In this document: positions 10,923 through 23,400 of the stretch, piece by piece
Numbering within the stretch: position 1 is the first letter of the stretch
How the letters are laid out: every line of letters begins with the position of its first letter
NCBI GenBank assembly: GCA_914767715.1
Contig: OU612072.1
Coordinates: forward strand, 992,001 to 1,056,000
Reading direction: 5' to 3'
Origin: Membranipora membranacea
Taxonomy: Eukaryota > Bryozoa > Gymnolaemata > Cheilostomatida > Membraniporidae
DNA length: 64,000 bases
Program-made: the position numbers and the translations under genes
The notes under the pieces: model-generated
Database searches by the model: none
The model's input: the letters and a program-made list of their open reading frames with translations, nothing else
Told to the model about the DNA's origin: nothing

Positions 10923-13900
10923 ATGGTGCCTAACATCCAAACTGGCAGCGGGCTGACGGGTCATCGGCAACTCGATAAGGACTGCAGTAAGGATAACAAC
11001 ATTGAAATGGTGAGATATCTGTTTAACTCTTCATTTGTTTTTAATTTGCAGTTTCAATAAAATGCTGAGGCCATGATTAGCATTGTGATAGATCGCTCAA
11101 AGCTTTTGCTAAAAATATCTGTTGATGTTGATCTCTACAATGCAGTAACAGTATGCTTGACTTATGTTTTTGTTAATTGTTGTGTTGTTTTTTATGCTTC
11201 TAAGTGGTATTGTTGAGTTTAACGAATGTCTTGATAGTTATTAGGGTAAGTGATTAGCTATCATACTGCCGTAACAACCGATTCTTATTATTATTTTATT
11301 TATTTGCAACTGTTTGTTGTTTAGTATTGACAGCAGTTGGTAGGTTATAATGAGTGATTCATTCTCAGTAAAGACTAGACGATTTCTAAACTCCATTGTC
11401 TTGTGCCACCTGGTATACATTGCAGAGTCACTTGGTGAGATTACATGTAGTTAGAACGGGTTAGTCTAGGACCTAGGTAATCGGGAGCGGGAGGTTGCTC
11501 AGTTCATCGGATCTTAGCATATGACTCCCAGGGTACGATGCCACTCATTCCACTGACTAGTTGGGCTTGCTGCCCCTCCCCTCCTCTGGTGTTTAATTCG
11601 GCTCTGCTGCTTACAAACCATAAACAATTTCAGCAACCAATATGTCGGCGCAATGTTTGAGATGCGGCGTATGATTAGACGTCATGATTTGAACTAAATC
11701 TTTCACTATAGCCTCCCATAATTTTCAGTCACTGTCTGATTTGATACCTTTAGGAGTTTGTGACAGAGCTGACGTTCTGTAAAGCCACACATCTCCAGCA
11801 CACAGCCGCAGCTAGTGAAATGTCGCTCAGCTCAGAGGCTCTAAAATCGAGGAAGTTCAGACGGATACAAAGTTTTAGCAGCAGACACAAAACATGTGGG
11901 AACTTACTGAAGGAGGTAAAGGAAGGACAGGAATGTAATAAGAGAGAGAGTATGAGGAAACACGATAAGGAGGTCGAGAGGATACAAGATACACTTAATA
12001 TGCTCGGTGAGTGTCAGGTACTAAAGGGTAAGGGCAACTGAAAGGATTGGGTAAAATGGATAAAATCGCAAGTTTGGGTCTCTGTCCGATAACTGAGAAA
12101 TTAATGTGCCTTAAGATTGCAGGCAGGTCGGAGCACACCTGGAGCGTCAATTGAGCCCAGTAGTTGGTAGACTGCAGCGGGATTCGAACCCAAGACCTCC
12201 AACGCTTGCGCGTTAGAGGGCAGGCTCTCTAATCAACTGAGCTACCTCATACTTCAAGACTTCCAAAATTGATCTAGAGATTCGAGCAGCGTCAGTCGTT
12301 ACTTTGCGGTGACTGTCGACAATTAAATTCTTAGTAGTGCCCCAAGTAATGGCATATATAGATAAGACTTTCCTCTGTTTTGTTAAATGAACTAGCTTAA
12401 TTATTTGATCTATCATTTTGTATGACTCGTACCTAAACCGAGACTGGCAGCACCCTTCACCGCCATGCGTGTAAGGGGGAAATAATTTTCTAATTATGAA
12501 GTTAGATATTTGGACAACAAAATCTCAACTTAATTTAACATCACTATAATTTAAGAATTAATATCCCCACCTTAATAACTAGCCCGTGCACAACTATTGC
12601 TCTGTCGAGCTGAGACTTTTTCAAGAGAGGTGAGAGTTTGGTAACGTCAACAATAAGCTGGGTCAAATTTAAAATTTTAATATAGCTGTAACTATACAGT
12701 TAGCCTTAACTGTGGACTATATGCCTTCACAATTGTAAGAGTGGAACAGATTGATTTTATCAGATCAGAGACTGTAGAGTTACACAACACATTTACAATA
12801 ATAATATAATTTTGTTCAGTCGACATTATATTCACATCTAAAAATGTTGTTATTATTTTAAAACAAATTAGATACTGTGCATGTTATGTTATTTTGTCTG
12901 AAGAGAGTTTTGTCTTTGTGTCAATTGCAATCAAACAGCGTTGTTGTATCAGCAAAGAATTCGTTAGATGTTATCAAAAGGAAGAAAAGCTGAAAACAGT
13001 GAGGGAATTATCTTTCCATAAAACAAGGGGAGACAACTTCAAAGAACAATGACTAAATACGATACATTAGACATAATAATTTTTTAATGTTTGTACATGA
13101 GCCATATTATATTATGACTTGTTTTGCAGATTTGCTATGGGGCTATGGATGCTAGAAAATTGCATCCTTGGTCCTTAGCATCCTTAGTGTATGCATGCAA
13201 GTTATTTTGACAACAGCTAGCTACAAACTCCTTACCCTTACAAAGCCTCTTAACATACAAAATATAACTAAATGACCATACACAACTTCATCCATTTAAA
13301 TTTTGTAGGTAGAGTTAGCTCATATATAAAGACTAAAGTACTGACTAACATGTCTGCGGCTCGTTATCTCCCCCGGCCGTCTTACAGACCCCCTGACATC
13401 GAGGCTCCAGACCAAGATGGCGGCACCGAGGAGAGTATAGAGGAAATGTTAATCAGCAGAACTTTACCAATAATAGAACATAAACAGGCTCCTCTGTGTA
13501 TAAATAACAAGAAAACAAGTCTGTCTCTGCCGCCGTGCTCCTATTCAGTACGTTTGTAAAAAATCGTTTAAACCTGTATAATAGAAATAAGAAACTGCTG
13601 CTTGTTCTGCATTCGAAGGAGTTGTCTCTAAACAGCTCTGTGCCAAGTAGCGTCACGTTTTAGCTCCTTTACACAGAGACGGTATCATAATATATATTTA
13701 TATATAATATGTATATATATATATTATTACATATACCACACAACGAGAAAAACCTTCGCAATTGGTAGCCAGTTCCAAACTAGATTATTTTTCCATGGAA
13801 AATAATTTTCCTTGTTAGCTTGTTAAAAGCATTTAGAAATGCCTCGGATTTGTTGCGGATTAACAATTTTCTTCATCAAAAGCCATATGAGTTTATTCCA

Positions 13901-14850
13901 GGCGGTATTACATCCCGAGTAGAGTTCTGTTTCTCTCTTTCTAATATCACACCATTTCATTATATGATCTGTAGCTGGACAGAGACGTATGTAACAGTTT
14001 CCCGTGTGTGATGCCTCGGGAGTACACCACCCTGGGTTATCAGCTTACACCCAGCAGCGGCGGGGGAGTACATACAGATAACAGAATCAGGAGGGGTAAC
14101 ACACAGGGTGACCATACAGCTGATATCTGGAGCTCCCCGCATTGTGAAGACTGGTCTAAGTGAGTCTCAAACCTAATCTATGTTAAATGAATAATATGAT
14201 CTATATTGCCTGCTGGTCGCTTCCGATTCTACTATTGAGCAACAGCTGGCTCATAGGGGAGTGACTCCAACTTGGATCATACTTTTTAAGTCTTTGTATG
14301 GTTGTTTGGGCTTTCTGTGTTTGGTTTCGATGCTGTTGACACTCTGAGTTATGTCTTCATTATTCAACCATCTAAACAAGTACATGATCGATCGCATATC
14401 GAAACAATAACTCTTGTACCTAGCAGACTAATTATGCTGGGTTACAGTGACAAGCTCCGTGTAACCTTCATTTGACAGCAACTGCCAGAGATAAGCTCCA
14501 AGCAAATATTTGATAATGTTGTTATTTATTTGATTAACAGTCTCTATGTTTGAGGTTATCTAACCAGGAATTGCCTATTTTACAGGATGAACTCACTAAG
14601 GCGTCCAATCAGATCGCACGCTGACGATAAGATAGCGATGAGAGAATCTTCTCTTAACTGTGCGTTTGATCTGACGAGACGGAAACATGAGAAGCTGAGA
14701 GTAGCTGACTGGGCGGTCATGTATGGTGAGAAGATACCAATCGCTAAGATGAAGAAACTCGAGGCTCTACGCAGAAAGGACAGTACGGGAGAGGGAAGGA
14801 GAGCTAGCACCTTAGTACAAAATATGAGAGTTCGGCCATTCAAATACTGA
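10923..14850 (+). CDS. Five-exon gene, 342-aa basic protein of unknown function
   Basis: Exons 10923-11009, 11754-12006, 13309-13547, 13975-14159 and 14586-14850 join with every phase matching (0, 1, 0, 2) and total 1029 nt including TGA. Every junction has AG/GT; the donor at 12007 is GGTGAGT. ATG 10923 is chosen because the frame is closed upstream by TAG. The protein has an N-terminal hydrophilic part, a charged helical segment (ESMRKHDKEVERIQDTL), a Pro-rich middle (YLPRPSYRPPD), a Gly/Ser linker and a strongly basic C-terminus ending VRPFKY. There is no signal peptide or membrane helix, so it is probably cytosolic, cytoskeletal or nuclear. I do not recognise a family. Intron 2 holds a SINE at 12118-12252. 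Confidence 0.7.
12118..12252 (-). repeat. tRNA-derived SINE
   Basis: On the minus strand a tRNA-like head with an A box (GTAGCTCAGTTGATTAGAG) and a B box (GGGTTCGAATCCCGC) is followed by a body of about 60 bp containing CCAACTACTGGGCTCAATTG. The putative anticodon arm does not fold into a normal tRNA, so I call it a SINE head rather than a tRNA gene. It lies antisense in an intron of the five-exon gene. Its sequence differs from the SINE pair near 2.5-3.1 kb, so it is another family. Confidence 0.6.
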
Positions 14851-15493
14851 CACACACTGTAACAGTAACTTTATGACCTTACTTTCTTTGTTGGATTACT
14901 AGGTTGAGATGGTTATCTTCCATGACTTCCTTGTTTTGTTGGCACAGTTAGAGAAATTCACAGTCCACATGTGCATAAACTACTGAGGTCCATGACAGTA
15001 ATGGAATCCATATCATTCATTGATGCTGTTTAAGGTCAAACTTTTCCATATAGTGTACAGTACTAGATTTTTATCTTATCATAATTGAGATTTGCTTACC
15101 TGCGTTCATGCAACACCTGTACATAAAAGGAAATGGATTCCCCATCACAGCGTGTTTTTAGATACACTAGGTATTGCAACCTATATCTCAACTCCGGATA
15201 GCAGCAGAGTGATAAAAGTTGGTGGGTATTTATAATGAAGCATGGAGAGTCCGAATCTCTTGACCCCATTCCTTGTCAATGATTCTTTAAATCAAACAGG
15301 GGTGAATAGGTGTGAATAAGTAGTTGTCAATATATAGCTGTGCAATAAAACACTACAGGCAGGTAATCTCATTGTAGTCCATGAAGCAGCTTTTGTAGTC
15401 TTACACAAGACTTGTACAATTTGCAAACAACCTGCACGGTGCAACCATCTGTAGCCTGATATTCCTGATTGTTTGTTACCATGTAAGCAAAAC
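14851..15493. other. Intergenic, nothing supported
   Basis: 3' flank of the five-exon gene. No open frame with family resemblance and no repeat was seen. Confidence 0.45.
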
Positions 15494-15566
15494 AGGTCAT
15501 GGCGGGGATCGAACCCGCGACCTTCTGCGTGTAAAGCAGACGTGATAACCGCTACACCACACGACC
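15494..15566 (-). tRNA. tRNA-Val (anticodon UAC)
   Basis: The 73-nt cloverleaf on the minus strand starts GGTCGTGTGGTGTAGCGG. The seven-pair acceptor stem is GGTCGTG with CATGACC (one G-U). The D arm, the anticodon loop CTTTACA with UAC, and the T arm GCGGGTTCGATCCCCGC are all intact. The 3' flank GTTTTGC supplies a Pol III T-run terminator. The upstream flank shares CCTTGGTTTTGTGT with the tRNA-Val(CAC) gene at 28.6 kb and a pseudogene at 36.1 kb, so the three are dispersed duplicates. Confidence 0.95.
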
Positions 15567-16337
15567 TGGATGGGCCTTAAGATAACACAAAACCAAGGGA
15601 ATTAATAAGTTGTTCATATACCTTAATTATGGTTAACCCTCCCACCGCAGTTTAACCACCACTTATCCTCTGAATAAGTGATAAATAATGATAATATTTG
15701 TGCGGTCAGTTATTTTGCATTTCTCACCGTTACCTTTGCTTCCGACCAATCAATCACAGAGTAAGGATATATACCCTTATTTTGAGACATTAATATCAAG
15801 CTCCACTAAGCTCATTAAAGTAATCACATAGGAGATTGAAAATTGCAATATTAAATTCTTACCAGGCATGTAACAAATATTTTAAACATTTTATAACATG
15901 AGTATTACAAAAGCTTAGAATAAGACCAATTCTTGGTTTGAAAGAATAGAATAGCTGCTCCATTTATATCACTCAGTACTAACAGGTCGGATTTTTGTGG
16001 TGATCTGTTGGTTTGAGCTCTTCTGTAAATAATCCTTTTATTGGAGATTATATTGTTTCCTCTTGTGCGGGCAAAAGTGGAAAAGAACATAGATATCGCT
16101 CCTCTCCCTCACAGTTTTCAAATTTTGTTTGTGTTACCTTCACTTCAGTGAAAATACAATCCTGATTTTACATGTGGGGGATAGACAGCTCAGTTATCTA
16201 GCTCAAAAGAAGCCGGAGAGCGTGAGTGGTACACCAGTACCAAACAACCTGAATTAGACCTCAAGAACTCCTGCCTAGTTCACTCAACTCACTCTAGCAT
16301 ACACAAGTGCAATATTGGGCTTGTACTAAACTTAAAA
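15567..16337. other. Intergenic, nothing supported
   Basis: AT-rich. There is a weak tRNA-like A-box echo near 16190 (CAGCTCAGTTATCTAG) but no B box. Nothing else was seen. Confidence 0.4.
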
Positions 16338-16575
16338 GCTTAACTTAGCCCGAGCCAAATTTAGCCCGAGCCAAACTTAGCCCGAGCCAAACTTAGCCCA
16401 AGCCAAACTTAGCCTGAGCCAAACTTAGCCCGAGCCAGACTTAGCCCGAGCCAAACTTAGCACGAGCCAAACTTAGCCCGAGCCAAATTTAGCCCGAGCC
16501 AAACTTGGCCCCAAATATAAAACTTGGCCCAAAGAAGTGAATCTTGGCCCCAATTGGTAAAACTTGGCCCAAAAT
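16338..16575. repeat. 16-bp minisatellite, CGAGCCAAACTTAGCC
   Basis: About eleven copies of a 16-bp unit (CGAGCCAAACTTAGCC with single-base variants) run to about 16506. They grade into three or four longer, diverged units containing AACTTGGCCC. It lies upstream of the secreted-protein gene. Confidence 0.85.
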
Positions 16576-17400
16576 ATGATAGAGGATAGAAGAATGTTTA
16601 TACCATAGCTTGTCCTTATCCTGTATTCCACAATCCACTTACACACATTTTAGCCCAATAATGACATAGAATTGTTGTTACATTCAATAAATAAAAAAAC
16701 TGCTTAATCACACGATGACTGGCTTGAGGTATTCACAATTAATTTCAAATCGTTTGTCAATGTGTTTCAAAATTAGAGAAAAGCAGACATGCGAAATATT
16801 TATAAAAATTCAACTAATGTTTAGCAAGTAGTGTCATTGCACCATGAGGAATGACCACTCTTCCCCTTTGAGTATTTATACGTTCATGTCTTACGACAAC
16901 CACACACATTAACACATTCTTATCCTATACCTTCAATTTTCACACACACTCAGTGCATGCAACACACATACATACATTCATACATGCATAAACAATTCTT
17001 TGCCAGCATCTGAATAAATCTAGCCGCCATGTTTTTTCCATGCTCATTCTATTGCAGTGCAAAATGAAGTGATGCAGCGTTATAAAATAAGATATAACAT
17101 TATATACGTCTTCTGTCTTACTCTGCTATGAACGTTTATTATCAGTGGAATTATTATAAACACAGACCAGCATCAGTAATCAGCAAATTTGACTAGTCTT
17201 TATTCTGAGTATTGTCATCAATAATAATGCCTCGTTCTCTTATCACCTCAAACCTACCAGGATTTGCTAGCCCCACCATGAGGTGAACGTGTGTAATAGA
17301 ACATCTGGTACTGCTCTCATGGATTTGGTGCCTTGATTTCACTGCATATCCATTCCTAGCATACAGGTTCAGTCAAACGGTCGCTCTGTCCTCAGTCAGA
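16576..17400. promoter_or_regulatory. Upstream region of the secreted-protein gene
   Basis: There is no open frame of note. The promoter of the gene starting at 17401 should lie here, but no single TATA box or initiator stands out. Short CA-rich runs occur near 16900-16990. Confidence 0.3.
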
Positions 17401-20400
17401 ATGAAAGTTTTTCTTTTAACTTTAGCATTAGCTACTTTGGTAAGTAGGCTCATTTCTTGCAAGGTCTTTGGGTTGTATTTTGGTTAGGAGATAATGGACA
17501 GTTTAACTTCAAATATCTACTTTGCCATAATGACCACGAGGAAAAATACCAAGTCTTAAAGAGGTACACGTTGCTTCAAAAGCATGTTGCTTGGCTGGCA
17601 CTCCCATGAAACTTGTATATATGTACTTACCTACATGAGTGTACTCATTTAAATGAATGTACATACCTTCATGAGTGTACTTACTTACATGAGTGTACTT
17701 ACTGACATGAGTGTACTTAGATACATGAGTGTACTTACTTACACGAGTTTAAATACTTACATGAGTTTACTTACTTACATGAGTGTACATACTTGCATGA
17801 GTGGACTTACTTACATGAGAGTACTTACATACATGAGTGTACTTACTTACATGAGTGTACTTACTTACATGAGTGTACTTACCTACATGAGTGTACTTAC
17901 ATACATGAGTGTACTTACTGACATGAGTGTACATACTTGTATGAGTGGACTTACTTACATGAGAGTACTTACATACATGAGTGTACTTACTTACATGAGT
18001 GTACATACTTACATGAGTGTACTTACTTACATGAGTGTACCTACCTACATGAGTGTGCTTACATACATGAGTGTACTTACTGACATGAGTGTACATACTT
18101 GCATGAGTGGACTTACTTACATGAGAGTACTTACATACATGAGTGTACTTACTTACACGAGTGTACTTATCTATGTGAGTGAACTTACTTACATGAGAGT
18201 ACTTACATACATGAGTGTACTTACTTACATAAGTGTACTTAGTTACACAAGTGTACTTACCTATTTGAGTAAACTTACTTACATGAATGTACCTACCTAC
18301 ATGATTATACCTACTTACAGGTAGCAGCTAACCACTACACATCTGATGATGATGCAGATAGGAGAGAGCTGTTACATAAGCCCTACTGGTGGACAGACTC
18401 AGAGCAAGCTAAAGGTGAAGGATGGATTGACTTCTGGAGCAGCAGACCTACTGGCAGACCAGGACTTGGTGCGGTAAGCTTTTATTTAGTATGATATCAA
18501 TCAGAATGTGATGTGAAGTCAGAGTGAGATTGGGGAGGGGTACCCCATAGTACCCCCCCCCCCCCATTCGTCTGGAAAAGGGATCAGGGGCTACCCTATC
18601 TATGAGCAAGCTCTTTTTATCATTCTTTCATTTTGTCTGGATGGACAGTCAACAAATGCTCGAGATCAAAAAAATACTCAGCTTCTCTACCGCCGTCAAT
18701 CACCAGAAACGGGTTTCTTTTGCAACTGCAAATTTGACTGACAGGACAGTCAGATTAATATAACATTGCATAAGGAAAATTATGGATATATTTTCATTCT
18801 CTAGTATAAGGACTGGATGAGTAAGCAGAAGGAGAGAGTTGAGGCCTGGAGGAAGCAGTCAATGACAGCTGACGATGATGAGGATGAGACACACAGGAGG
18901 GGAAGTATGAGAAGGTACATATCAGATATACACAAATAGAAAGGCTTCCTTTTGATGAAATATCCTTTCTGATCGCTTTCAGTCTGTAAGATTCAGCTCC
19001 AACCACTCATCTTCATTCATCCCATCAAATGTTGGTACACCACAGGGTACAAAATTAGGGCTGATACTATTGCTTAATTCTTGTAATGATGTATGTATTC
19101 AAAATTTTCTCATGTCAAGTATGCCCATGACAGTTCTTTTTACACTGCTGTATCAAACACCAATGACTCAAGCGCAATTTCGCCTGCATTAGACGCTACA
19201 CAAAGATGTGCTTCTTCTCAATTCAGATTTTTATTGGTTTGTGTTGGGATATGTATTGGTAATATATTTATCCCTTCATGTTTCTTTTGTTACAGATGGG
19301 GAAAGAAGCCTTCTGTGAGTAGATGGTGGCAGAGACCAACGGGACGACCTTCAAACCTGAGGCCAACTGGAAGACCATCACGTTACGCCAAGGTACATTC
19401 TTTGTAACTTTGTTGGCATAACTTTCCTTCCATAATAATTATTTTCAAACCACCAGAAAAATGAAAAAAAATCTGATTAAAGACGGAAAAATGGCTTTCA
19501 GAAAAAAAAGTCTGGCAATTTTGAATGCAAATTAAACAATGTATTGTTAAAAGTAGATGCAATAACAAAATATCAGAAAAAAGTTTTATGAATTTTAATG
19601 TAGCTGAAATACCACAAAAAGTTAAAACATGCAAATTTATAGCAAAGAATTAGGGAACCAAGTTTCTGGTTTTGATAAGTTTTTGTAATGAAATTCGACT
19701 TGGTTATGGTTAAGTAGTTGTCACCAGATTAGCATATTAAGCTACCCTGTTGGGATCAAACTCAGAAGATTGCCAGCCCAATTAAAGAATATAGTTATAC
19801 GAGGCTGGATGTAATTAATCTGGATTCCTAGACAGAAAATTATATCAGAAGTGTCAATTGACATTAGAATACAATAGGTTTTAACAGTGACATGATGCAT
19901 AGCATGTATATATGGTGGGCTATATATGTAACTGTAACCTTGGAAACATCACCAATTAGATTGCCCCCTAGCTCACAGAACTAAGGCTCACAAATTAAAT
20001 CTGAAGAGAAATAAGTGGTAATTAAAGAAGAATGAGGATTTATTTGTTATATTAACTCAATCTAGTGCTACGACTATCCGATTGCCACCACCAACCACCA
20101 TGGAAACGGCAAATGAATTTTATGACAAATTAGCAACTTCTTTTACTGCCAGAAATGGGGGTGTAGCTCAGTGGTAGAGCGCGCGCTTTGCATGTGCGAG
20201 GCCCCGGGTTCAATCCCCGGCACCTCCATAGATTTTGTTGAGGAGGACCAAGTACCCCACTCGATTCAACATATTCTATCGAATGAACTGGGAAACATAT
20301 CATACTGAAAAAAGACTAAACCAAACCTAACTGCTCTCTAGAGTCCACCAATCTATGTTCATGGGAAATCAGTGGTAGTTTATATACTGACAAAGGGATC

Positions 20401-23400
20401 AGATTGACCAGCTGAACAATTTCACCACACTCCACCAGACAACCTGGTAACATATCTGATAAAGCCCTTTAATCTCATCAAGGATTTGGAGACTCCGACT
20501 CCGAATCGACCCCGACTCCTTGCTCTCATACACTTTTGATTGTATGAATCAATTCCTTATCATAATTTTTTTGTTCACATAAATAACATCGCCATATAGA
20601 AACAGAACATTGCTCCAAAAGTGGATGCCAATGCAGCAGCAAATAAGCCATGTCCTACTTTTGTACAAACATATCCTGTTAAAGCTACTGTGCAGTTAAA
20701 TATACAACTCCTACAACTCTAGTGAGGCTACAGCAAAAACTAGGCAACTAATTACAGAATAAACATTGATTATTCAAAATAATTTGGGCTTGAAAATGGC
20801 CTTTTACAAAATAGATGCCAATAAAATTATCAAATAAAATAAATGATGTTTTGATAGCATATAATATTAACTTGATAATTTGAATTAGTCAGTACTGGGG
20901 TAGGTGGTATAACCATTCAATGTAAATGGATACATCTGTGGCCTTGGAAACATCATGAAGTAGATTTTTTTTTATTGAGGTTGATGTAAAAGTAGAAAAC
21001 AAAGCATTATGATCAATTACCTCCAAAATGTTTTAATTCCAGTTGAACCATCTTCATGTAGCCACCGTCGATACAGACACATGTTGAGACTTGTTCATCA
21101 TAGACATTGTTATGATGATTACCCAATGGGCCATACGTACAGTCAACGCCTAACTACACTGTATAATGATGTATTATTGTGACCATTGATCTTCCAAAAT
21201 TATAATGTTTGACCAGACTGATCAAAATAATATAATATAATAATATCAAAATTAATAAAGTCATTTCTTCATAATATTCAATTTCCAGATGCCAATCAAG
21301 TGGCAGTTTTCCAATTTTATCGGCATCAATATAAATGTCTCGGTCTCATCTCAAATTTTGTTGCTGCCTCAGTCTCGTCCTGCCTTCCCAAAATCTGACA
21401 ATTTGCTATCACCATCCACCACCACGGATACGGCAATACTGTATTTACAAAATATATGATGTTCCTAGAACTGCAAGAAATGGCATGGTATTAGTTGATA
21501 TGGTATTGAGTTGAGTACATTACTTCTCTAGGCTATAATATAAAATAAAAGCAAATAAAATCAGTGTAGATCACCTGATGCTGCTCTGGTCTGATGGGGT
21601 CAAGTGCTGATAAATTATTACAATATGTAGAAAGCAAACATTAAGCAATAAATTACATAGTAAATCTTAAAATTTGTATTTTGAGGTGTTGTCCCTTTAT
21701 AAAAACAGAAAGCTCATGTCTCACAGACTGCACACTGACCAGATCATTCTACAGACAGGAAGTTAGATCTGGTGTGGGTTATGCAAGTTTCAATAAAGGA
21801 ATAATTCAGTGATCTCTAAAATTAGATTTATGGATAGTAAGATCTGTCTCGTCCTACTCAAATAATATTATGAGGATGTGCAGTGTGGAATTGTGTATGC
21901 TGAACATGCCCAATATACCGCCATATCCATATATTATTATTGATGACTTAATGGCTGAAACGAAGAAGATGTGTGTACAACACCAAAGGTTTCCATTCAT
22001 CGTTGTCAAGAATTAAGCATTGCAATGATGTATATTATACAAAAGTGGTGGTTTGTTGAGCATTCCACTTGAATTCATCTCTCTTGAAAAGAAGGAAAAA
22101 ACTTCTTCTGCTAAAGATAACTTCAACCCTAAAGAGCTTCACATTTTTTCATAGTGCAAACCGAGCACAACTGTAACAGAGGTACAAACTGCCAGACAAT
22201 ATTAAGTCTGTGTGTAGTCTTCAATAAAGCAAAAAACTGTGAATTTGGAATATCATCAGCAGTGTGGTAGTTGGTGTAGATCATTCATTCTAAAATGTGT
22301 AACCATTCATGGTTGTCGCTGCATCTGTAGCCCTGGAAACATAATCAGATGGATTATTCCAGATCATCGGTGTATAAAAAAGTCATAAACACATCATAAA
22401 GATGAATTAATTATCATATTAATTAGTTCCAGCGCCAACCATCTTCACAAGGCCACCACCATCACCACCACCACCACCACCACCACCACGAAGATGGTAA
22501 ATTTATGAATACATTGTTTATGGTTCCTAAGATGCCAGAGTTGGGGGTGTAGCTCAGTGGTAGAGCGCGCGCTTTGCATGTGCGAGGCCCCGGGTTCAAT
22601 CCCCGGCACCTCCATAGTTTTGAAGTCCAACAAGAGTCAGCATACAGCCATTCTTGTGGAACCTCATCCCTTGCAAGCTAAATTTGTCAGTGCTTAGCCC
22701 AGAAAGCACTGCTAATGGTCATTAATTCATTTTCAGGCTGTAATTATACATGCAGTTGTGTTGGGGGCCAAGTGGACCCCAAATCAGCGTGGTAAAGAAC
22801 TTATTCTTATAAAAATCTTAACTCATCTGACCATCTGTGTTTTTTTCAAAAGGATGGATGGTTTTTAAGCCATTATACAATTTATATTTGATATTGTGAT
22901 CAAAAATTTGACTTTGTAGCATTACCCCTATAAGCAGATGGGGTGAGGATATTGCTCTCCCAATGCCACTGCAGACATGCTATTTATTTCATCTAATTAT
23001 ATTTACTACCTTCTTCAGTTTTGGTCGGACAGAAGGGACAAAATAAGAGCATATCTACAGATGAATGAGGTGAAATCTGCAGTGGCTGAGCAAACTGATG
23101 ATGAAGAAGAGACAGCTATTAGAAGCAGGTAGATCTATCTTTATTATTTATGCCTCCGTACTGGAATACCACATGATATGGTTTATTGTTCTTTATTTTA
23201 AAAAATATCACAAATAAACAATGCATGTCTTTGAGTATTCGAAGCTTCAATTGATTGGAGAGGCATAGAAACAATTTGGCTGGGATATAATTATGTGCCA
23301 TGTTTTACAATTTATTTTTGATAAAGGTGTCTGCTTGAACATTTTTTGTTGATAATGGATTGTTTGAAAGCTTGTTTTATCAAACTTTATTATTACAAAC

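Larger units (their letters stand above)
19393..23018. other. Intron 4 of the secreted-protein gene, carrying tRNA genes
   Basis: This 3.6-kb intron contains two tRNA-Ala genes (20157, 22543) with their related upstream flanks. Two decayed relatives of the same unit lie between them: one starts with the palindrome at 20938, and another near 21400-21490 ends in CTGCAAGAAATGGCATGG where a tRNA should start. No further module exon was found in the intron by eye, although the exon-pair pattern invites a search. Confidence 0.6.

Noticed and set aside
11485-11550. tRNA-like stretch GGAGGTTGCTCAGTTCATCGG
   Set aside because: An A-box echo exists but the B-box position reads GGGTACGATGCC and no cloverleaf forms. 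At most a very old SINE.
16160-16575. Possible CRISPR-like array in the 16-bp repeats
   Set aside because: Units abut with no unique spacers; it is a minisatellite in animal DNA.
17653-18324. Long MSVLTYMSVLTY reading frame (223 codons) and its antisense partner
   Set aside because: Product of an 18-bp minisatellite whose period is a multiple of three. It sits in an intron and is open on both strands.
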